Shown here piece by piece: positions 18,721 to 28,109 of a stretch of DNA of 64,000 bases. The notes under the pieces were generated by a model. That model was not told the origin of the DNA. It saw only the letters and a list, made by a program, of their open reading frames with translations, and ran no database searches. A program made the translations under genes and the position numbers. Numbering within the stretch: position 1 is the stretch's first letter; each line of letters starts with the position of its first letter. Source of the stretch: Providencia rettgeri (GTDB lineage Bacteria > Pseudomonadota > Gammaproteobacteria > Enterobacterales > Enterobacteriaceae); the NCBI GenBank assembly GCA_900455085.1, contig UGTZ01000001.1, forward strand, positions 836,501 through 900,500. The letters are read 5' to 3'.

Positions 18721-19596
18721 TTATTTACGAGGTTGCCGTTGACGAATTACGCCTTCTTGGACTGCAGTTGCAACAAGATCACCTTGTAAATTATAGATTT
18801 GTCCTTTCACAAAACCCCTCCCACCTGATGCCGAAGGGCTTTCTACAGCGTACAGTAACCAGTCATCAATTTTAAATGGGCGATGGAACCACATTGAATG
18901 ATCAATAGTTGCAACCTGTAAGTCGCGTTCCATAAATCCTCTACCATGCGGCTGTAATGCGGCAGGGAGGAAATTGTAATCAGAGGCATAACCTAATAAA
19001 TAGTGGTGTAGTGAAGGTATATCAGGCAGTTGCCCTTTCGCTTTGAACCAAATATAACGAAATGGTTCTTGAGGTGCGGCATCGAATGGGCTGTAAAATT
19101 CAACGGGACGAAATTCAAAAGGAGTTGGCCGAAGAGCATACTTTTTAACTGCTTCTGGTAATTTATCAGCCAAACTTTGAACAATATCATCTTGAGAAAT
19201 TAATTTTGTAGGTGGTGGTACATCTGGCATTAAGTTCTGATGGCTATAACCTTCTTCTTGAGATTGAAATGATGCGGTCATAAAGAAGATAGGTTTGCCA
19301 TTTTGAATGGCACTTACTCGGCGTGCGCTAAAGCTTCCGCCATCGCGTAAAATTTCCACGTCATAAACAATGGGACGTGAGCTATCGCCTGGGCGTAAAA
19401 AATAACTATGAAAAGAATTAATCGCTCTTCCTTCAGGTATGGTTTGCTTAGCTGCATACATGGCTTGTCCAACAACTTGTCCACCAAAAACTTGAGGTAA
19501 ACCAAGGTCTTCGCTTTGTCCACGAAAAATACCTTCTTCAATTTTTTCGAGTTCAATTAGGCTAATTAAATTCTGTAATTCTGGGCTCATAGTCAT
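18721..19596 (-). CDS. tesB: Acyl-CoA thioesterase II
   Basis: 291 residues from ATG 19596 (E. coli 286); an ATG two codons later is an equal candidate. Double hotdog protein with the TesB signatures RGQSEDLGLPQVFGGQVVGQ and FHSYFLRPGDS. The catalytic Asp (GYASDYN), Thr (VATIDHSMWFHRPF) and Gln (VQEGVIR) regions are all present. It hydrolyses medium- and long-chain acyl-CoAs in the cytosol. It follows glnK-amtB in opposite orientation, as in E. coli. Confidence 0.96.
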   Translation of the reverse strand: MTMSPELQNLISLIELEKIEEGIFRGQSEDLGLPQVFGGQVVGQAMYAAKQTIPEGRAINSFHSYFLRPGDSSRPIVYDVEILRDGGSFSARRVSAIQNGKPIFFMTASFQSQEEGYSHQNLMPDVPPPTKLISQDDIVQSLADKLPEAVKKYALRPTPFEFRPVEFYSPFDAAPQEPFRYIWFKAKGQLPDIPSLHHYLLGYASDYNFLPAALQPHGRGFMERDLQVATIDHSMWFHRPFKIDDWLLYAVESPSASGGRGFVKGQIYNLQGDLVATAVQEGVIRQRQPRK

Positions 19597-19829
19597 CTTA
19601 GTTCAGTTATACGTAAATGAGATATTGGTATTTTCCCATTATTTACCCTGAATAGGTAGATTAATTACTAGCGAATAAATTGGGGTTACGTATTGTTACA
19701 TTTGGAAATATAAATGTATTATTCTACCAATATTAGTTATACTTTTTATTATTCCCTCATCAGAAAATGACTTGTCTATTCCGATTATTTTAAAATGTTT
19801 TAGTAAACATTGTGTTATAGGTAATAACT

Positions 19830-20288
19830 ATGAAGTTTTTTCGCTATATTGTTAGCTTATTAGTGATTTTAACGTTGGTTAGCTGTGAAGGGAATAGCAC
19901 CAAGCCCAGCGAAAAAGCACTTAATGCTCAAAATAGTAATAATAACCAGACAGTCGATTCAGGAAAAATCGAGGGCCGTGTGGTGATTTTACAGGATACT
20001 GTTTTACCTGAAGACGCAGTTGTTACAATTACGTTGGCAGATACAACGGTTGCGGACTTACCTGCACTGATATTATCTCAAAAATATTACAATTCAGTGA
20101 ATAATCGTCCAACCATTCCTTTTGAACTAACTTACCAAAAAAATGAAGTTAGGCAGGAAGGCTCGCTAGTTGTTAATGCAACCGTGAACGCGAATGGAAA
20201 ACTTTTATACATTAGTGATAGCGTTGTAGAGGTTATCAATAATGGTGTCACAAAAAATGTTGAATTGTTGATGGTGCCTGCGAACTAG
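19830..20288 (+). CDS. ybaY: YbaY family lipoprotein
   Basis: 152 residues with a lipoprotein signal peptide and lipobox LVSC (Cys19). After a serine/asparagine-rich linker comes a domain beginning KIEGRVVILQD and containing VVTITLADTTVAD, typical of the YbaY/YscW-like beta-sandwich family. It is a periplasm-facing lipoprotein of uncertain role. The position between tesB and ffs matches E. coli. Confidence 0.85.
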   Translation: MKFFRYIVSLLVILTLVSCEGNSTKPSEKALNAQNSNNNQTVDSGKIEGRVVILQDTVLPEDAVVTITLADTTVADLPALILSQKYYNSVNNRPTIPFELTYQKNEVRQEGSLVVNATVNANGKLLYISDSVVEVINNGVTKNVELLMVPAN

Positions 20289-20365
20289 TTAATAAACGAT
20301 TCCTTAGTTGAGTCGCTATTTTTATATGCGTTTGTGTAATAAAACGTCACTTGGTCAGGGGGTTC

Positions 20366-20394
20366 TTGCTATTTCAATGACTATCAAGCATAAT
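20366..20394 (+). promoter_or_regulatory. Predicted sigma70 promoter of ffs
   Basis: TTGCTA (20366-20371), a 17-base spacer, and CATAAT (20389-20394). The mature 4.5S RNA begins about 20 bases after the predicted start, consistent with a 5'-processed precursor. Confidence 0.6.
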
Positions 20395-20421
20395 GCCCCT
20401 GCTTTGAAAGAAGCATTCAAT

Positions 20422-20535
20422 GGGGGCTCTGTTGGTTCTCCCGCAACGCTAACTTGTTAACTTGGTCAGGTCCGGAAGGAAGCAGCCATAGCAGGGGTTG
20501 TGTGTGCCGGGATGTCGCTGGCAGGGCCCCCACCC
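20422..20535 (+). ncRNA. ffs: 4.5S RNA (signal recognition particle RNA)
   Basis: 114 bases beginning GGGGGCTCTGTTGGTTCTC and ending GGGCCCCCACCC, pairing end to end as a long hairpin. The universally conserved SRP core, GTCAGGTCCGGAAGGAAGCA (20465-20484), is present. It binds Ffh and targets inner-membrane proteins to FtsY. Length and sequence match E. coli ffs closely. Confidence 0.97.
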
Positions 20536-20849
20536 AACTCAGCATATCTTGCCTTTCCTCTCATCTATATATTCTAATTTATTATAAATATGTTATTTAA
20601 TTATATTTTATAATTGTCAATTAAACTCTAAATCTCAAATAAATTCTGAAGTTAAAAAAGAAAGGTTAAGAATACAACATTCATTGTTGATTATTGTAAT
20701 AAGAAAAATTGATATGCTAAAATTAAAAGCAATAAATTTCCATTGGCATAATTATAACGCCAATAATAAAACGATAATTACATTGCGTCCAGCCGATAAG
20801 CAGGTTTACCGGCTACAACCATTCACTATCTGTGCGTGTTAATAAGATA
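20536..20849. other. AT-rich intergenic region between ffs and hha
   Basis: About 310 bases, strongly AT-rich, with no plausible gene. An imperfect hairpin around AGCCGATAAGC...TTTACCGGCT (about 20790-20813) could help end hha transcription but lacks a clear U-run. Confidence 0.5.
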
Positions 20850-21053
20850 TTACCTAACAAATTTCCAAACAGAAGCTGGAATTTTATCATAAAGCTTATT
20901 CATTGTGAGTTCAGCTAAGCGGTGATCTGCAGCTGAATAGAATAGCTCTAGCTCATCATCAGATAATTCATACTTATTTTTTTCAATGACACGCTCAAGA
21001 GTTTCAATTGTTGTGCATTTTCTTAAACGCATCAGATAATCAGATTTGGTCAT
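20850..21053 (-). CDS. hha: Hemolysin expression-modulating protein Hha
   Basis: 67 residues from ATG 21053, with AAAGGG upstream; the longer frame uses a TTG codon and is rejected. The sequence is nearly identical to E. coli Hha over DYLMRLRKC and FYSAADHRLAELTMNKLYDKIP. Hha is a small nucleoid-associated protein that joins H-NS to silence AT-rich horizontally acquired genes. That is relevant to the fimbrial block a few kilobases away. It lies downstream of tomB in the same orientation, the conserved tomB-hha toxin-antitoxin-like pair. Confidence 0.96.
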   Translation of the reverse strand: MTKSDYLMRLRKCTTIETLERVIEKNKYELSDDELELFYSAADHRLAELTMNKLYDKIPASVWKFVR

Positions 21054-21127
21054 AATACCCTTTCTTTTGTGCAAAATTACTTATTAATATACAGTTTTGT
21101 AGTTTGAACTAAAGATAAATAATATCT

Positions 21128-21496
21128 TTAGGTTTTGCTGGTTAGACACTTTAGGTCATCATCCAGCACAGCGACAAGGCTCTGATTCATTGCTTCCCAG
21201 TCTATAATTTCACTGAGTGTGATGACAGGACTGCCGAATAAATCATAAGTCTCATCGAGATACTCTTCGATAAGTGATATAACAAGATTTTCTTTTGGAT
21301 ATTTGATCTTAAATCGCCAGACAAATGCAGCGATATGTTCAATGAGTTCATTCAAGGCTGCGCTTTGTGGGGAGCTTAAATCATTAATCCAATGCGTATT
21401 TGTTTTTTGTAAACTTAAAATAGCGTCTCTATTGAGACTATTACATAAGTATTTTAGTTCTGCTATATCGTGTCTTTTGGGTGAGTATTCATCCAT
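21128..21496 (-). CDS. tomB: Hha toxicity modulator TomB
   Basis: 122 residues from ATG 21496 with an excellent GGAGGTGAT site; the ATG two codons upstream is rejected. The start MDEYSPKRHDIAELKYLC is diagnostic of TomB (YbaJ), and NELIEHIAAFVWRFKIKYP and EYLDETYDLF are conserved. TomB counteracts Hha toxicity and affects biofilm. In E. coli the next gene is acrB; here the flank is different. Confidence 0.93.
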   Translation of the reverse strand: MDEYSPKRHDIAELKYLCNSLNRDAILSLQKTNTHWINDLSSPQSAALNELIEHIAAFVWRFKIKYPKENLVISLIEEYLDETYDLFGSPVITLSEIIDWEAMNQSLVAVLDDDLKCLTSKT

Positions 21497-21502
21497 AATC
21501 AC

Positions 21503-21961
21503 CTCCGCAGGCGAATCTGACTTTTGCTGAGTGTATTTTTTATCAATAATGTCATGTTAACTAATTAAAACACCTATGTTCAATATAAAAGCTCATGTAC
21601 TAGTATATTGAAAAATATATGATTATTGCTAGTTCGTTAAACTTTCGAAGATTATTAATATAATACATAAGCGATATTCGAATACGGACTGGCAGCTCGG
21701 ACTAAACTAGCCGCGATATAATAATAGCATTATTATCACATATGTCACCAGCAATAAACTACTTTTTTCTAGCTTATTAGCAAGTTGTTGGGGCTGAGTC
21801 GCGTATGTTCTGCCTAAACTCAATTTTATGAAGTATTTAAATTATAGTTTAACCATCGGTTATTTTAGTACAGTGAATATGAAGTGTTTATACAAAAGAT
21901 GTTATAAAATTATTTTCCTACTTAATTCATTCAAATAATTTATTTTTACTAATAAGAAAAT
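21503..21961. other. Intergenic region between tomB and mltD
   Basis: About 460 bases of AT-rich sequence without a supportable gene or RNA. It should contain the tomB-hha promoter on the minus strand. No repeat or tRNA-like structure was seen. Confidence 0.5.
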
Positions 21962-22003
21962 TAAAAATAAAAAAGCTTTTGCCTGAAATAGACAAAAGCT
22001 TTG
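21962..22003 (-). terminator. Rho-independent terminator after mltD
   Basis: On the minus strand AAAGCTTTTG pairs with CAAAAGCTTT around an 11-base loop and runs into TTTATTTTTAA. Confidence 0.8.
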
Positions 22004-22017
22004 TTGATGAGAATAAC

Positions 22018-23384
22018 TTAAAGATAGAGGTTTAAGGTTACCCCTGGTTTCAGGTCCGCCATTTTAACACCTGAATTCCAAGTCATTAAATCATTGAGTT
22101 TTATGCCATGACGTTTCGCAATACTATAATAGGAGTCGCCTTTTCTTACTTTATAGGTTTTTGCCTTACGGTTGCTTGCAGCAGGCACTGAGCTCGTAAC
22201 TTTTAATACTTGTCCTGGTTTGATAACACTCGCAGTTTTTAGCCCATTTAGCTTTTGAATATTTTTGGCGGTAGTATTGAATTTTTTTGCAATACTCGCG
22301 ACAGATTCGCCTTTGCGTACTTTATATGTAGCTATTTTAGCTCGATTTTGACGCGCGCTAGAAATGGCAGTGGTTGTGTTGTTTTTATCTGTTGATTTTG
22401 TTGTGCGGCTAAACTAATTGTGTTTAAAACATCTTCGTCTGAGAGTGATGTTTTGAATTGTTCAGCTTTTGCTGTAGGTAACATAATATAATGAGGGCCA
22501 CTTGGCGATGTTATGCCGCGTGTATAACCAGAATTATACGTTTTTACCGATTCAACAGTTAACCCAGCCAACTCAGCGGCTTGAGATAACGTGATTTGTT
22601 GACCAACATCGATTTGAGTGAGTGCTCGATTTTATTACTTGTTGGCAAATTAACTTGGTACTTTTCAGGATTTTCAATACTTGGCTAAGTGCTAAGATTT
22701 TGGTACGTATTGTTTAGTTTCTTTTGGTAATGAGAGTGACCAAAAATCAGTAGGTAGCCCAGCAGCTTCGTTTTTCTTGATAGCATTTTGAACACAGCCT
22801 TCTCCACAGTTATAGGCAGCAAGGGTGAGCTCCCAATCGTGGCCAAACATAACATTTAAGTTTTCGAGAAGATCAAAAGCCGCTTTAGTTGAAGAAACCA
22901 CATCCCTGCGCTCATCAACCCATTGTGTTTGTTTTAGTCCATATGAGCGTGCAGTGATAGGAACGATTTGCCATAGACCTGCGGCTTGTGCAGGAGAAGT
23001 TGCTTTAGGATTAAATGAGCTTTCAATAATAGGAATTAAAGCTAATTCCATGGGTAAATTGCGCTCATTAATTTCGTCTACGATGAGGTACATGTATGGC
23101 TCAGCTCTTAATGCCACATCGTAGACAAAACGTTGTTTATTTAAATAACTATTTGCGAGTTCCCTAATTTGAGGTTTATCAGGGACATCCATTTTTAGTT
23201 CATCACTAATATAACCCCATAGGTCATAGTCGACTTTAGGTAATTGTCGACTGGCTGCTTGGTTGTGTGATGCAACAGTTTCAATAGTATGATTAGTTGG
23301 AGTTTTGTTCTGCTTAATTTTTTTCGGGGCAGTTTGGCATCCGGCCAACAGAACAATGGCGATAAGCGTCGCGATTATCTTCAT
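22018..23384 (-). CDS. mltD: Membrane-bound lytic murein transglycosylase D, with four frameshifts
   Basis: ATG 23384 encodes a lipoprotein signal (LLAGC) and the SLT catalytic domain with the active-site Glu in PIIESSFNPKATS and AAGLWQIVP. The frame breaks near 22690. Homology continues in alternate frames as IDVGQQITLSQAAELAGLTVESVK and then two LysM repeats (YKVRKGESVASIAKKFN and YKVRKGDSYYSIAKRHG), ending at TAA 22018-22020. Four single-base losses (about 22690, 22670, 22630, 22405, mostly in A-runs) explain all shifts. Restoring them gives 456 residues against 452 in E. coli. MltD cleaves peptidoglycan glycan strands from the outer membrane. The breaks are likely sequencing errors. Confidence 0.9.
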
Positions 23385-23465
23385 TCTTTTCTATTGTTCT
23401 TCATTTTGATGTTTAAAAGTCGAACAATAATACTTATCCCACCCCGATATGACAATCATTAAACT

Positions 23466-24220
23466 TTAATATTGGTCTTTTAATTGACGCAACAGGGTAA
23501 AAACTGCTCTTAAAGGTGGATTTTGTATATTAATATTGAGCTTCTTCTGTAATTGAAGGTTATCGCATTGCAGAAAAATATTTATTTTTTTCTCTGTTTT
23601 CAATGTGGTAGGTACTGTTGGTTGATGTTTGTCACGCATTTGCGTTATTTTTTGTAAATATTGTGTAATCGCTTCATTTTCAGGCCATATATGGTGTGCA
23701 AATTTGAGATTAGATAAAGTATATTCATGGGCACAGCAAATTAAGGTTTCATCAGGAAGCTCAGCAATTTTTTGGATAGATTCGAACATTTGTTCAGGAG
23801 TTCCTTCAAATATCCGCCCGCAACCGGCAGAGAACAGCGTGTCGCCACAGAATAAATAAGGTGCTTGGTAAAAGCCGATGTGCTCAGAAGTATGGCCTGA
23901 TAATGCAATAACTTGTAGGTTGAACTCGTTAATTATGACCTTATCACCGTTTTCGACTATTTCTGTCGCCCCTTTAGATTGGGTTTCTTTTGGGCCAAAA
24001 ACAGGAAGAGTTGTAAATTTGCTTAAAATCCCTTTTACACCACCTGTATGGTCATTATGGTGGTGAGTTAATAGGATGGCGACAGGCGTCAACTGTTTAG
24101 CTGTAATTATTTCAAGCACAGGCTCTGCCTCTGCGGGTCAACGATGATACACTGTTGGTGGCCATCGACTAAAACCCAAATGTAGTTATCGTTTAAAGCT
24201 GGTACTCGAATTAACTCCAT
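23466..24220 (-). CDS. gloB: Hydroxyacylglutathione hydrolase (glyoxalase II), frameshifted near residue 31
   Basis: ATG 24220 opens MELIRVPALNDNYIWVLVDG, then one base is missing after GACCC near 24130. The rest continues in another frame as AEAEPVLEIITAKQLTPVAIL, with the metallo-beta-lactamase motif THHHNDHTGG. Metal ligands in SGHTSEH and the substrate-binding CAHEYTLSN are intact. Restoring one base gives 251 residues, the E. coli length. The enzyme hydrolyses S-D-lactoylglutathione in methylglyoxal detoxification. It is divergent from yafS, as in E. coli. Confidence 0.93.
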
Positions 24221-24260
24221 AATGACCTCGATACTTGTTAATAGTTAATAGGGGAATTTC

Positions 24261-24996
24261 ATGAAGCCTGCGCGTATTGATAAAAAAATTCAAATGCCAG
24301 TTAGTTGGTCTGACATTCCTTTTGGAGAACAATATCGTCAAGCCATAGAAAATCAACTTAGCCCTTGGTGGCCGAAGATATTTGGCTTTCATTTGCTTAA
24401 GTTAGGCCATTTAAGTACTGAAATCCATACCGAAGGCTGCTTAATCTCCCACCAATTTAATGTTGGTACTGGTGATCCTCGTTTTTAATCTTATTGCAAA
24501 GCCCGAGGCATTACCGTTAACCCAAAAATCGATAGATGCCTGTCTAATGACTCACTGTTTGGCATATAGCCATGATCCTCATTGGCTTTTACGGGAGGTT
24601 GACCGGGTGTTAATCGACGATGGCTGGCTAATCATCTCAGGTTTTAACCCTTTCAGTCTTGTCGGAATGGCGAAACTCGTACCTGTTTTACGTAAACGGC
24701 AGCCTTATTGTAGCCGTTTTTTCCCCTCTGTTAGGGTATTTGATTGGTTAAGCTTATTAAACTATGAAGTTTTGTATCATCGTAATTGCCAAATATTTCC
24801 TTGGTTGAGTGCACAAAGACGAGTGAATAAAAACTGTGGGGGAATTGGGGCGTTAAGCGTTATTGTGGCGCGGAAACGGACTTATCCACTGACTCCGACA
24901 CCACTAAAATTCAAGCAACCGAAGGTTAAGATTGGAACAGCACTCGGTGCGGCGAAGGAGATCAGTAAATCAATGAAGATAGACGATCCTTCTTAG
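24261..24996 (+). CDS. yafS: YafS-like putative SAM-dependent methyltransferase, frameshifted
   Basis: Two overlapping frames join into one protein. The first starts at ATG 24261 (MKPARIDKK, with FGFHLLKLGHLS) and stops just after GDPRF. One extra T in CGTTTTTAATC near 24486 explains the break; removing it continues as NLIAKPEALPLTQKSIDACLMTHCLAYSHDPHWLL to 24996, giving 244 residues (E. coli YafS 240). The DRVLIDDGWLIISGFNP segment is typical of class I methyltransferase motifs. The substrate is unknown. Its stop overlaps that of convergent rnhA by three bases. Confidence 0.88.
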
Positions 24997-25463
24997 TTTT
25001 GTGCGGGTTGGTAACCCGTGTCTTCTTTAGTCGGCGCTGAAGCGGCAGCTCGAGCCAATTCATCACATTTCTCATTTTCAGGGTGGCCTGCGTGGCCCTT
25101 AACCCATCGCCAATCAATCGTATGCCGTTGGATGGCGTCATCAAGGCGCTTCCATAAATCAACATTGACGACAGGAGATTTATCCGCTTTTCGCCATTGT
25201 TTTCGTTTCCATCCGTGGATCCATTGTGTGATTCCTTGTCGTACGTATTGGCTATCAGTGGTTAAAATAATATCACAGGGCCTTGTTAGTGATTCTAATG
25301 CAACGATGGCTGCAAGTAGTTCCATACGGTTATTCGTGGTTAAAAAATATCCATCACTCAATGTTTTTTCATGTTGTTGGTAGCGTAGAACAACGCCATA
25401 TCCACCCGGGCCAGGATTACCCAAACAGGAACCATCCGTGAAAATTTCTACCTGCTTTGTCAT
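24993..25463 (-). CDS. rnhA: Ribonuclease HI
   Basis: 156 residues (E. coli 155). All catalytic residues are visible: Asp10 (FTDGSC), Glu48 (NRMELL), Asp70 (TTDSQYV), His124 (GHAGHPENE) and Asp134 (CDELA). It degrades RNA in RNA-DNA hybrids. It is divergent from dnaQ across a 54-base gap, the standard enterobacterial arrangement, and its 3' end overlaps the yafS 3' end. Confidence 0.98.
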   Translation of the reverse strand: MTKQVEIFTDGSCLGNPGPGGYGVVLRYQQHEKTLSDGYFLTTNNRMELLAAIVALESLTRPCDIILTTDSQYVRQGITQWIHGWKRKQWRKADKSPVVNVDLWKRLDDAIQRHTIDWRWVKGHAGHPENEKCDELARAAASAPTKEDTGYQPAQN

Positions 25464-25484
25464 TTCTGTTACACTCTATATTAT
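25457..25484 (+). promoter_or_regulatory. Candidate dnaQ promoter
   Basis: TTGTCA (25457-25462), a 16-base spacer, and TATTAT (25479-25484). It overlaps the rnhA start codon on the other strand, consistent with the known overlapping divergent rnhA/dnaQ promoters in E. coli. Confidence 0.45.
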
Positions 25485-25517
25485 TCGTTCCTTTCTAGTT
25501 TGACACAAAAAAACATT

Positions 25518-26279
25518 ATGAGCACGGTGATAACCAGACAAATTATCCTTGATACTGAAACAACCGGTATGAATAAACTCGGTGTTCATTATGAAGGGCA
25601 CAACATAATTGAGATTGGTGCGGTTGAAGTGATTAACCGCCGACTCACAGGGCGTAATTTTCATGTGTACATTAAACCTGACCGTTTAGTGGATCCTGAA
25701 GCATTTGAAGTGCATGGGATAAGTGATGAATTTTTACAAGATAAACCTGTTTTTGCTGACATTGCGGATGAGTTCCTTGAATTTATTCGTGGTGCAGAAC
25801 TTGTTATTCATAATGCCCCCTTTGATATCGGTTTTATGGACTATGAATTCCGTAAACTCAATAAAGGTATTCCGCCTACGCAAGAATTTTGTACTATCAC
25901 TGATAGCTTAGTATTGGCTCGCAAACTTTTTCCTGGTAAACGGAATAACTTGGATGCGTTATGTGACCGTTATTTAATTGATAACTCTAAGCGTACACTG
26001 CACGGGGCTTTACTCGATGCTGAGATTCTGTCAGATGTCTATTTGGCAATGACGGGCGGGCAAACTTCATTAGCATTTTCGATGGATTCAGAATCAGCTA
26101 ATAATGAGCAAGAGTATGAAATTCAAAGGATTGAACGTCCTCAGAGCGGTCTTAGAGTGATTTTTGCTTCTGATGAAGAAATAATTGCTCATGAAGCTCG
26201 GTTGGATATTGTTGATAAGAAAGGCGGCAAACCTTGTCTTTGGCGCCAACCTTCTGATGAAGCTGAAAATTTACACTAA
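25518..26279 (+). CDS. dnaQ: DNA polymerase III epsilon subunit (3'-5' proofreading exonuclease)
   Basis: 253 residues from ATG 25518 (MSTVITRQ matches the E. coli N-terminus; the TTG at 25500 is rejected). DEDDh exonuclease motifs: Exo I DTETTG (Asp12, Glu14), Exo II HNAPFDIGFMD, and Exo III HGALLDAEILSDVY. The C-terminal ~70 residues bind the alpha polymerase and end slightly longer than in E. coli (243). It works in the replisome core with DnaE and HolE. No clear Shine-Dalgarno precedes the ATG. The tRNA-Asp gene follows, as with aspV in E. coli. Confidence 0.97.
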   Translation: MSTVITRQIILDTETTGMNKLGVHYEGHNIIEIGAVEVINRRLTGRNFHVYIKPDRLVDPEAFEVHGISDEFLQDKPVFADIADEFLEFIRGAELVIHNAPFDIGFMDYEFRKLNKGIPPTQEFCTITDSLVLARKLFPGKRNNLDALCDRYLIDNSKRTLHGALLDAEILSDVYLAMTGGQTSLAFSMDSESANNEQEYEIQRIERPQSGLRVIFASDEEIIAHEARLDIVDKKGGKPCLWRQPSDEAENLH

Positions 26280-26376
26280 TAATTGATTTCATTATTTATA
26301 CTTGCTTAGGAAAATGGATAGAAAAGCCTCTCAAGGCTAAAAACTGTTCAACTGTGCGATTTAACAAGAAAAAGTG

Positions 26377-26405
26377 TTGACGGGGTCCTCAAGTATTCGT
26401 AATAT
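26377..26405 (+). promoter_or_regulatory. Strong sigma70 promoter of the tRNA-Asp gene
   Basis: TTGACG (26377-26382), a 17-base spacer, TAATAT (26400-26405), then a GC-containing discriminator typical of stringently controlled stable-RNA promoters. Confidence 0.75.
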
Positions 26406-26432
26406 GCATGGCGTTCCCAGCAGGGAACATCA

Positions 26433-26509
26433 GGAGCGGTAGTTCAGTTGGTTAGAATACCTGCCTGTCACGCAGGGGGTCGCGGGTTCGAGTCCCGTCC
26501 GTTCCGCCA
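26433..26509 (+). tRNA. aspV: tRNA-Asp (anticodon GTC)
   Basis: 77 bases beginning GGAGCGGTAGTTCAGTTGG and ending with genomically encoded CCA. The anticodon GTC is at 26467-26469, flanked by the stem CCTGC/GCAGG. The T-loop GGGTTCGAGTCCC is intact. Located after dnaQ, as for aspV in E. coli. Its 3' side borders the AT-rich accessory block, a common island integration position, but no integrase or duplicated tRNA 3' end was found in the window. Confidence 0.97.
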
Positions 26510-26515
26510 AATTAT

Positions 26516-26552
26516 AACGCCACGCTAATTTATTAGCGTGGCGTTTTCTTTT
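26516..26552 (+). terminator. Terminator of the tRNA-Asp transcript
   Basis: AACGCCACGCTAA pairs with TTAGCGTGGCGTT around a very short loop and is followed by TTCTTTTT. Confidence 0.88.
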
Positions 26553-26806
26553 TGAATGACTGTATTCAACTGCACTGAGAGTTCCTTTCTATAGATATCA
26601 TTTGCTGCTTCTAATAACTTCTTCGAGTTAAGTTTTGATATAATGAGATTTGTAAATAGTAAACTTGCGAGAATAATTCGCATTTTTTTCAATCATATTA
26701 ACTACTTTAAAATTTTTCATGTTGTTATTGATATGTGATTTTGAGCACTTATCTTAAAATTAATTTCTTATTTAAAATAATTAATTTAAATTTTGTATTG
26801 CTTGTA

Positions 26807-27088
26807 TTAATAGTAATTCGCATGAACTCTAACTAAGATAACAGATCTAAAGTAATCTAACCAATCTTTCCCTAATACTTTAAGATATGTATGAAGGCTA
26901 TCAATAGAAATAGCAGATTGGCCATTCTCATATCTTGATATTTGTTGTTGGCTCAAATTTAATAGTTTTCCTACCTCTGTACCCGTTAATGATCTTTCAA
27001 TACGTGCAGACTTTAAGTATTTTGCGGTGGCCATAACAATATCTAGGTCGTTATTTATATTCAATTCTTTAGTATTAATATATTTCAT
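26807..27088 (-). CDS. MrpJ-like XRE-family HTH regulator
   Basis: 93 residues. An XRE/Cro helix-turn-helix spans about residues 22-75, with LTGTEVGKLLNLSQQQISRYENG as the DNA-binding core; the SQQQISRYE signature is typical of MrpJ paralogues in Proteus and Providencia. MrpJ-type proteins are usually encoded at fimbrial loci and repress motility while fimbriae are expressed. It lies about 0.5 kb downstream of the MarT/FidL-like pair and the Ecp-type fimbrial genes in the same orientation. Assignment to MrpJ is family inference. Confidence 0.75.
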   Translation of the reverse strand: MKYINTKELNINNDLDIVMATAKYLKSARIERSLTGTEVGKLLNLSQQQISRYENGQSAISIDSLHTYLKVLGKDWLDYFRSVILVRVHANYY

Positions 27089-27614
27089 TTTATATTCTCT
27101 CTATTGGAAACTTATTATCTTAAAGTTAGCTATTAATTATAGTATTAATTTGAATTTTTTGACTTTCTCAATGAGAGGTAGATTATATTTTTTAGTTACC
27201 AATGTGAAATTGTTTTAATGAATCAAAAATAGTTGTTTTAATAGTTTTTAACTATCAATATAGGTATAAATAATAAATATAGGCTATTAAATGAAAATAT
27301 AGGTTTTTATAGTTCAATAAAAACAATACATTACATTAGCCTGAAAGATTGACTTAAAAGTGAAAATATAATAAATAATAAATGAAAAAAATGCATTTAT
27401 AGTCATATAAAAGTAATTGTTTATATTTTTACATAAAATTACAGAAAGTATTTATAGATTAAGTTGAAATGGTGATTTGTTAAGGATTGAGCTGGTACTT
27501 ATCGATATCTAGATAAAAGTATAATCAAGCCTAATTAATTGGAGGGAAATGATAATAAGAAGCAAAGATACAATACTTGCTATTGTCTCAACCTTGTAAG
27601 TGGAACGCTATGTA
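27089..27614. other. AT-rich intergenic region
   Basis: About 525 bases of extremely AT-rich DNA with only short, unconvincing frames. It probably holds the promoter of the MrpJ-like gene on the minus strand and is a likely H-NS target. Nothing else recognisable. Confidence 0.5.
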
Positions 27615-28109
27615 TTAAATTGTATTTAATTTGGCTTGTCTGCTACAGACAAAATAAGGTCCAAACGAACTAGAAAAAAGATACCAATCAGGAGTTATCT
27701 CATCAATTTCTACATATGCAATTGAATTTAGGTTGAATGCTTTGAAGTATTTTTCGAATATATCATCAGGAACATTATCATTTGTAGATTTTCTGTCATA
27801 ACTTATGGTTAATTTTAAATCTTTTATATATTTTCTTGATGATTGATTGAAATGAACAACTCGATTGACAGTATACGTCTTATCAGTTGTAATTGTTCCT
27901 AATAATTTAATATATCCACTGTTATCATTGTTTTTTACTAGTTTCATATCTAGCGTATATGATGATTTATTATTAGCCAATATGAAATTAGAGGAAACAG
28001 TTGCTTCGCAGTATTGCGCTTGATTTTTTTCTGAATTCAAATTAAACAACAAGAAAACGATGATTAATGAAAATGATAGTATCAATGAGTATAGTGTTTT
28101 ATTAGTCAT
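27615..28109 (-). CDS. FidL-like single-pass membrane protein, partner of the upstream ToxR-type regulator
   Basis: 164 residues. One N-terminal transmembrane segment (about 8-24) is followed by an extracytoplasmic domain with two cysteines (QYCEAT and FVCSRQ). The start overlaps the 3' end of the ToxR-type gene by eight bases, so the two are translationally coupled. Size, topology and position fit the FidL family, which pairs with MarT in Salmonella SPI-3, or a ToxS/TcpH-type effector. Its likely role is to stabilise or modulate the regulator's periplasmic domain. The family call is from architecture rather than strong residue recognition. Confidence 0.6.
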   Translation of the reverse strand: MTNKTLYSLILSFSLIIVFLLFNLNSEKNQAQYCEATVSSNFILANNKSSYTLDMKLVKNNDNSGYIKLLGTITTDKTYTVNRVVHFNQSSRKYIKDLKLTISYDRKSTNDNVPDDIFEKYFKAFNLNSIAYVEIDEITPDWYLFSSSFGPYFVCSRQAKLNTI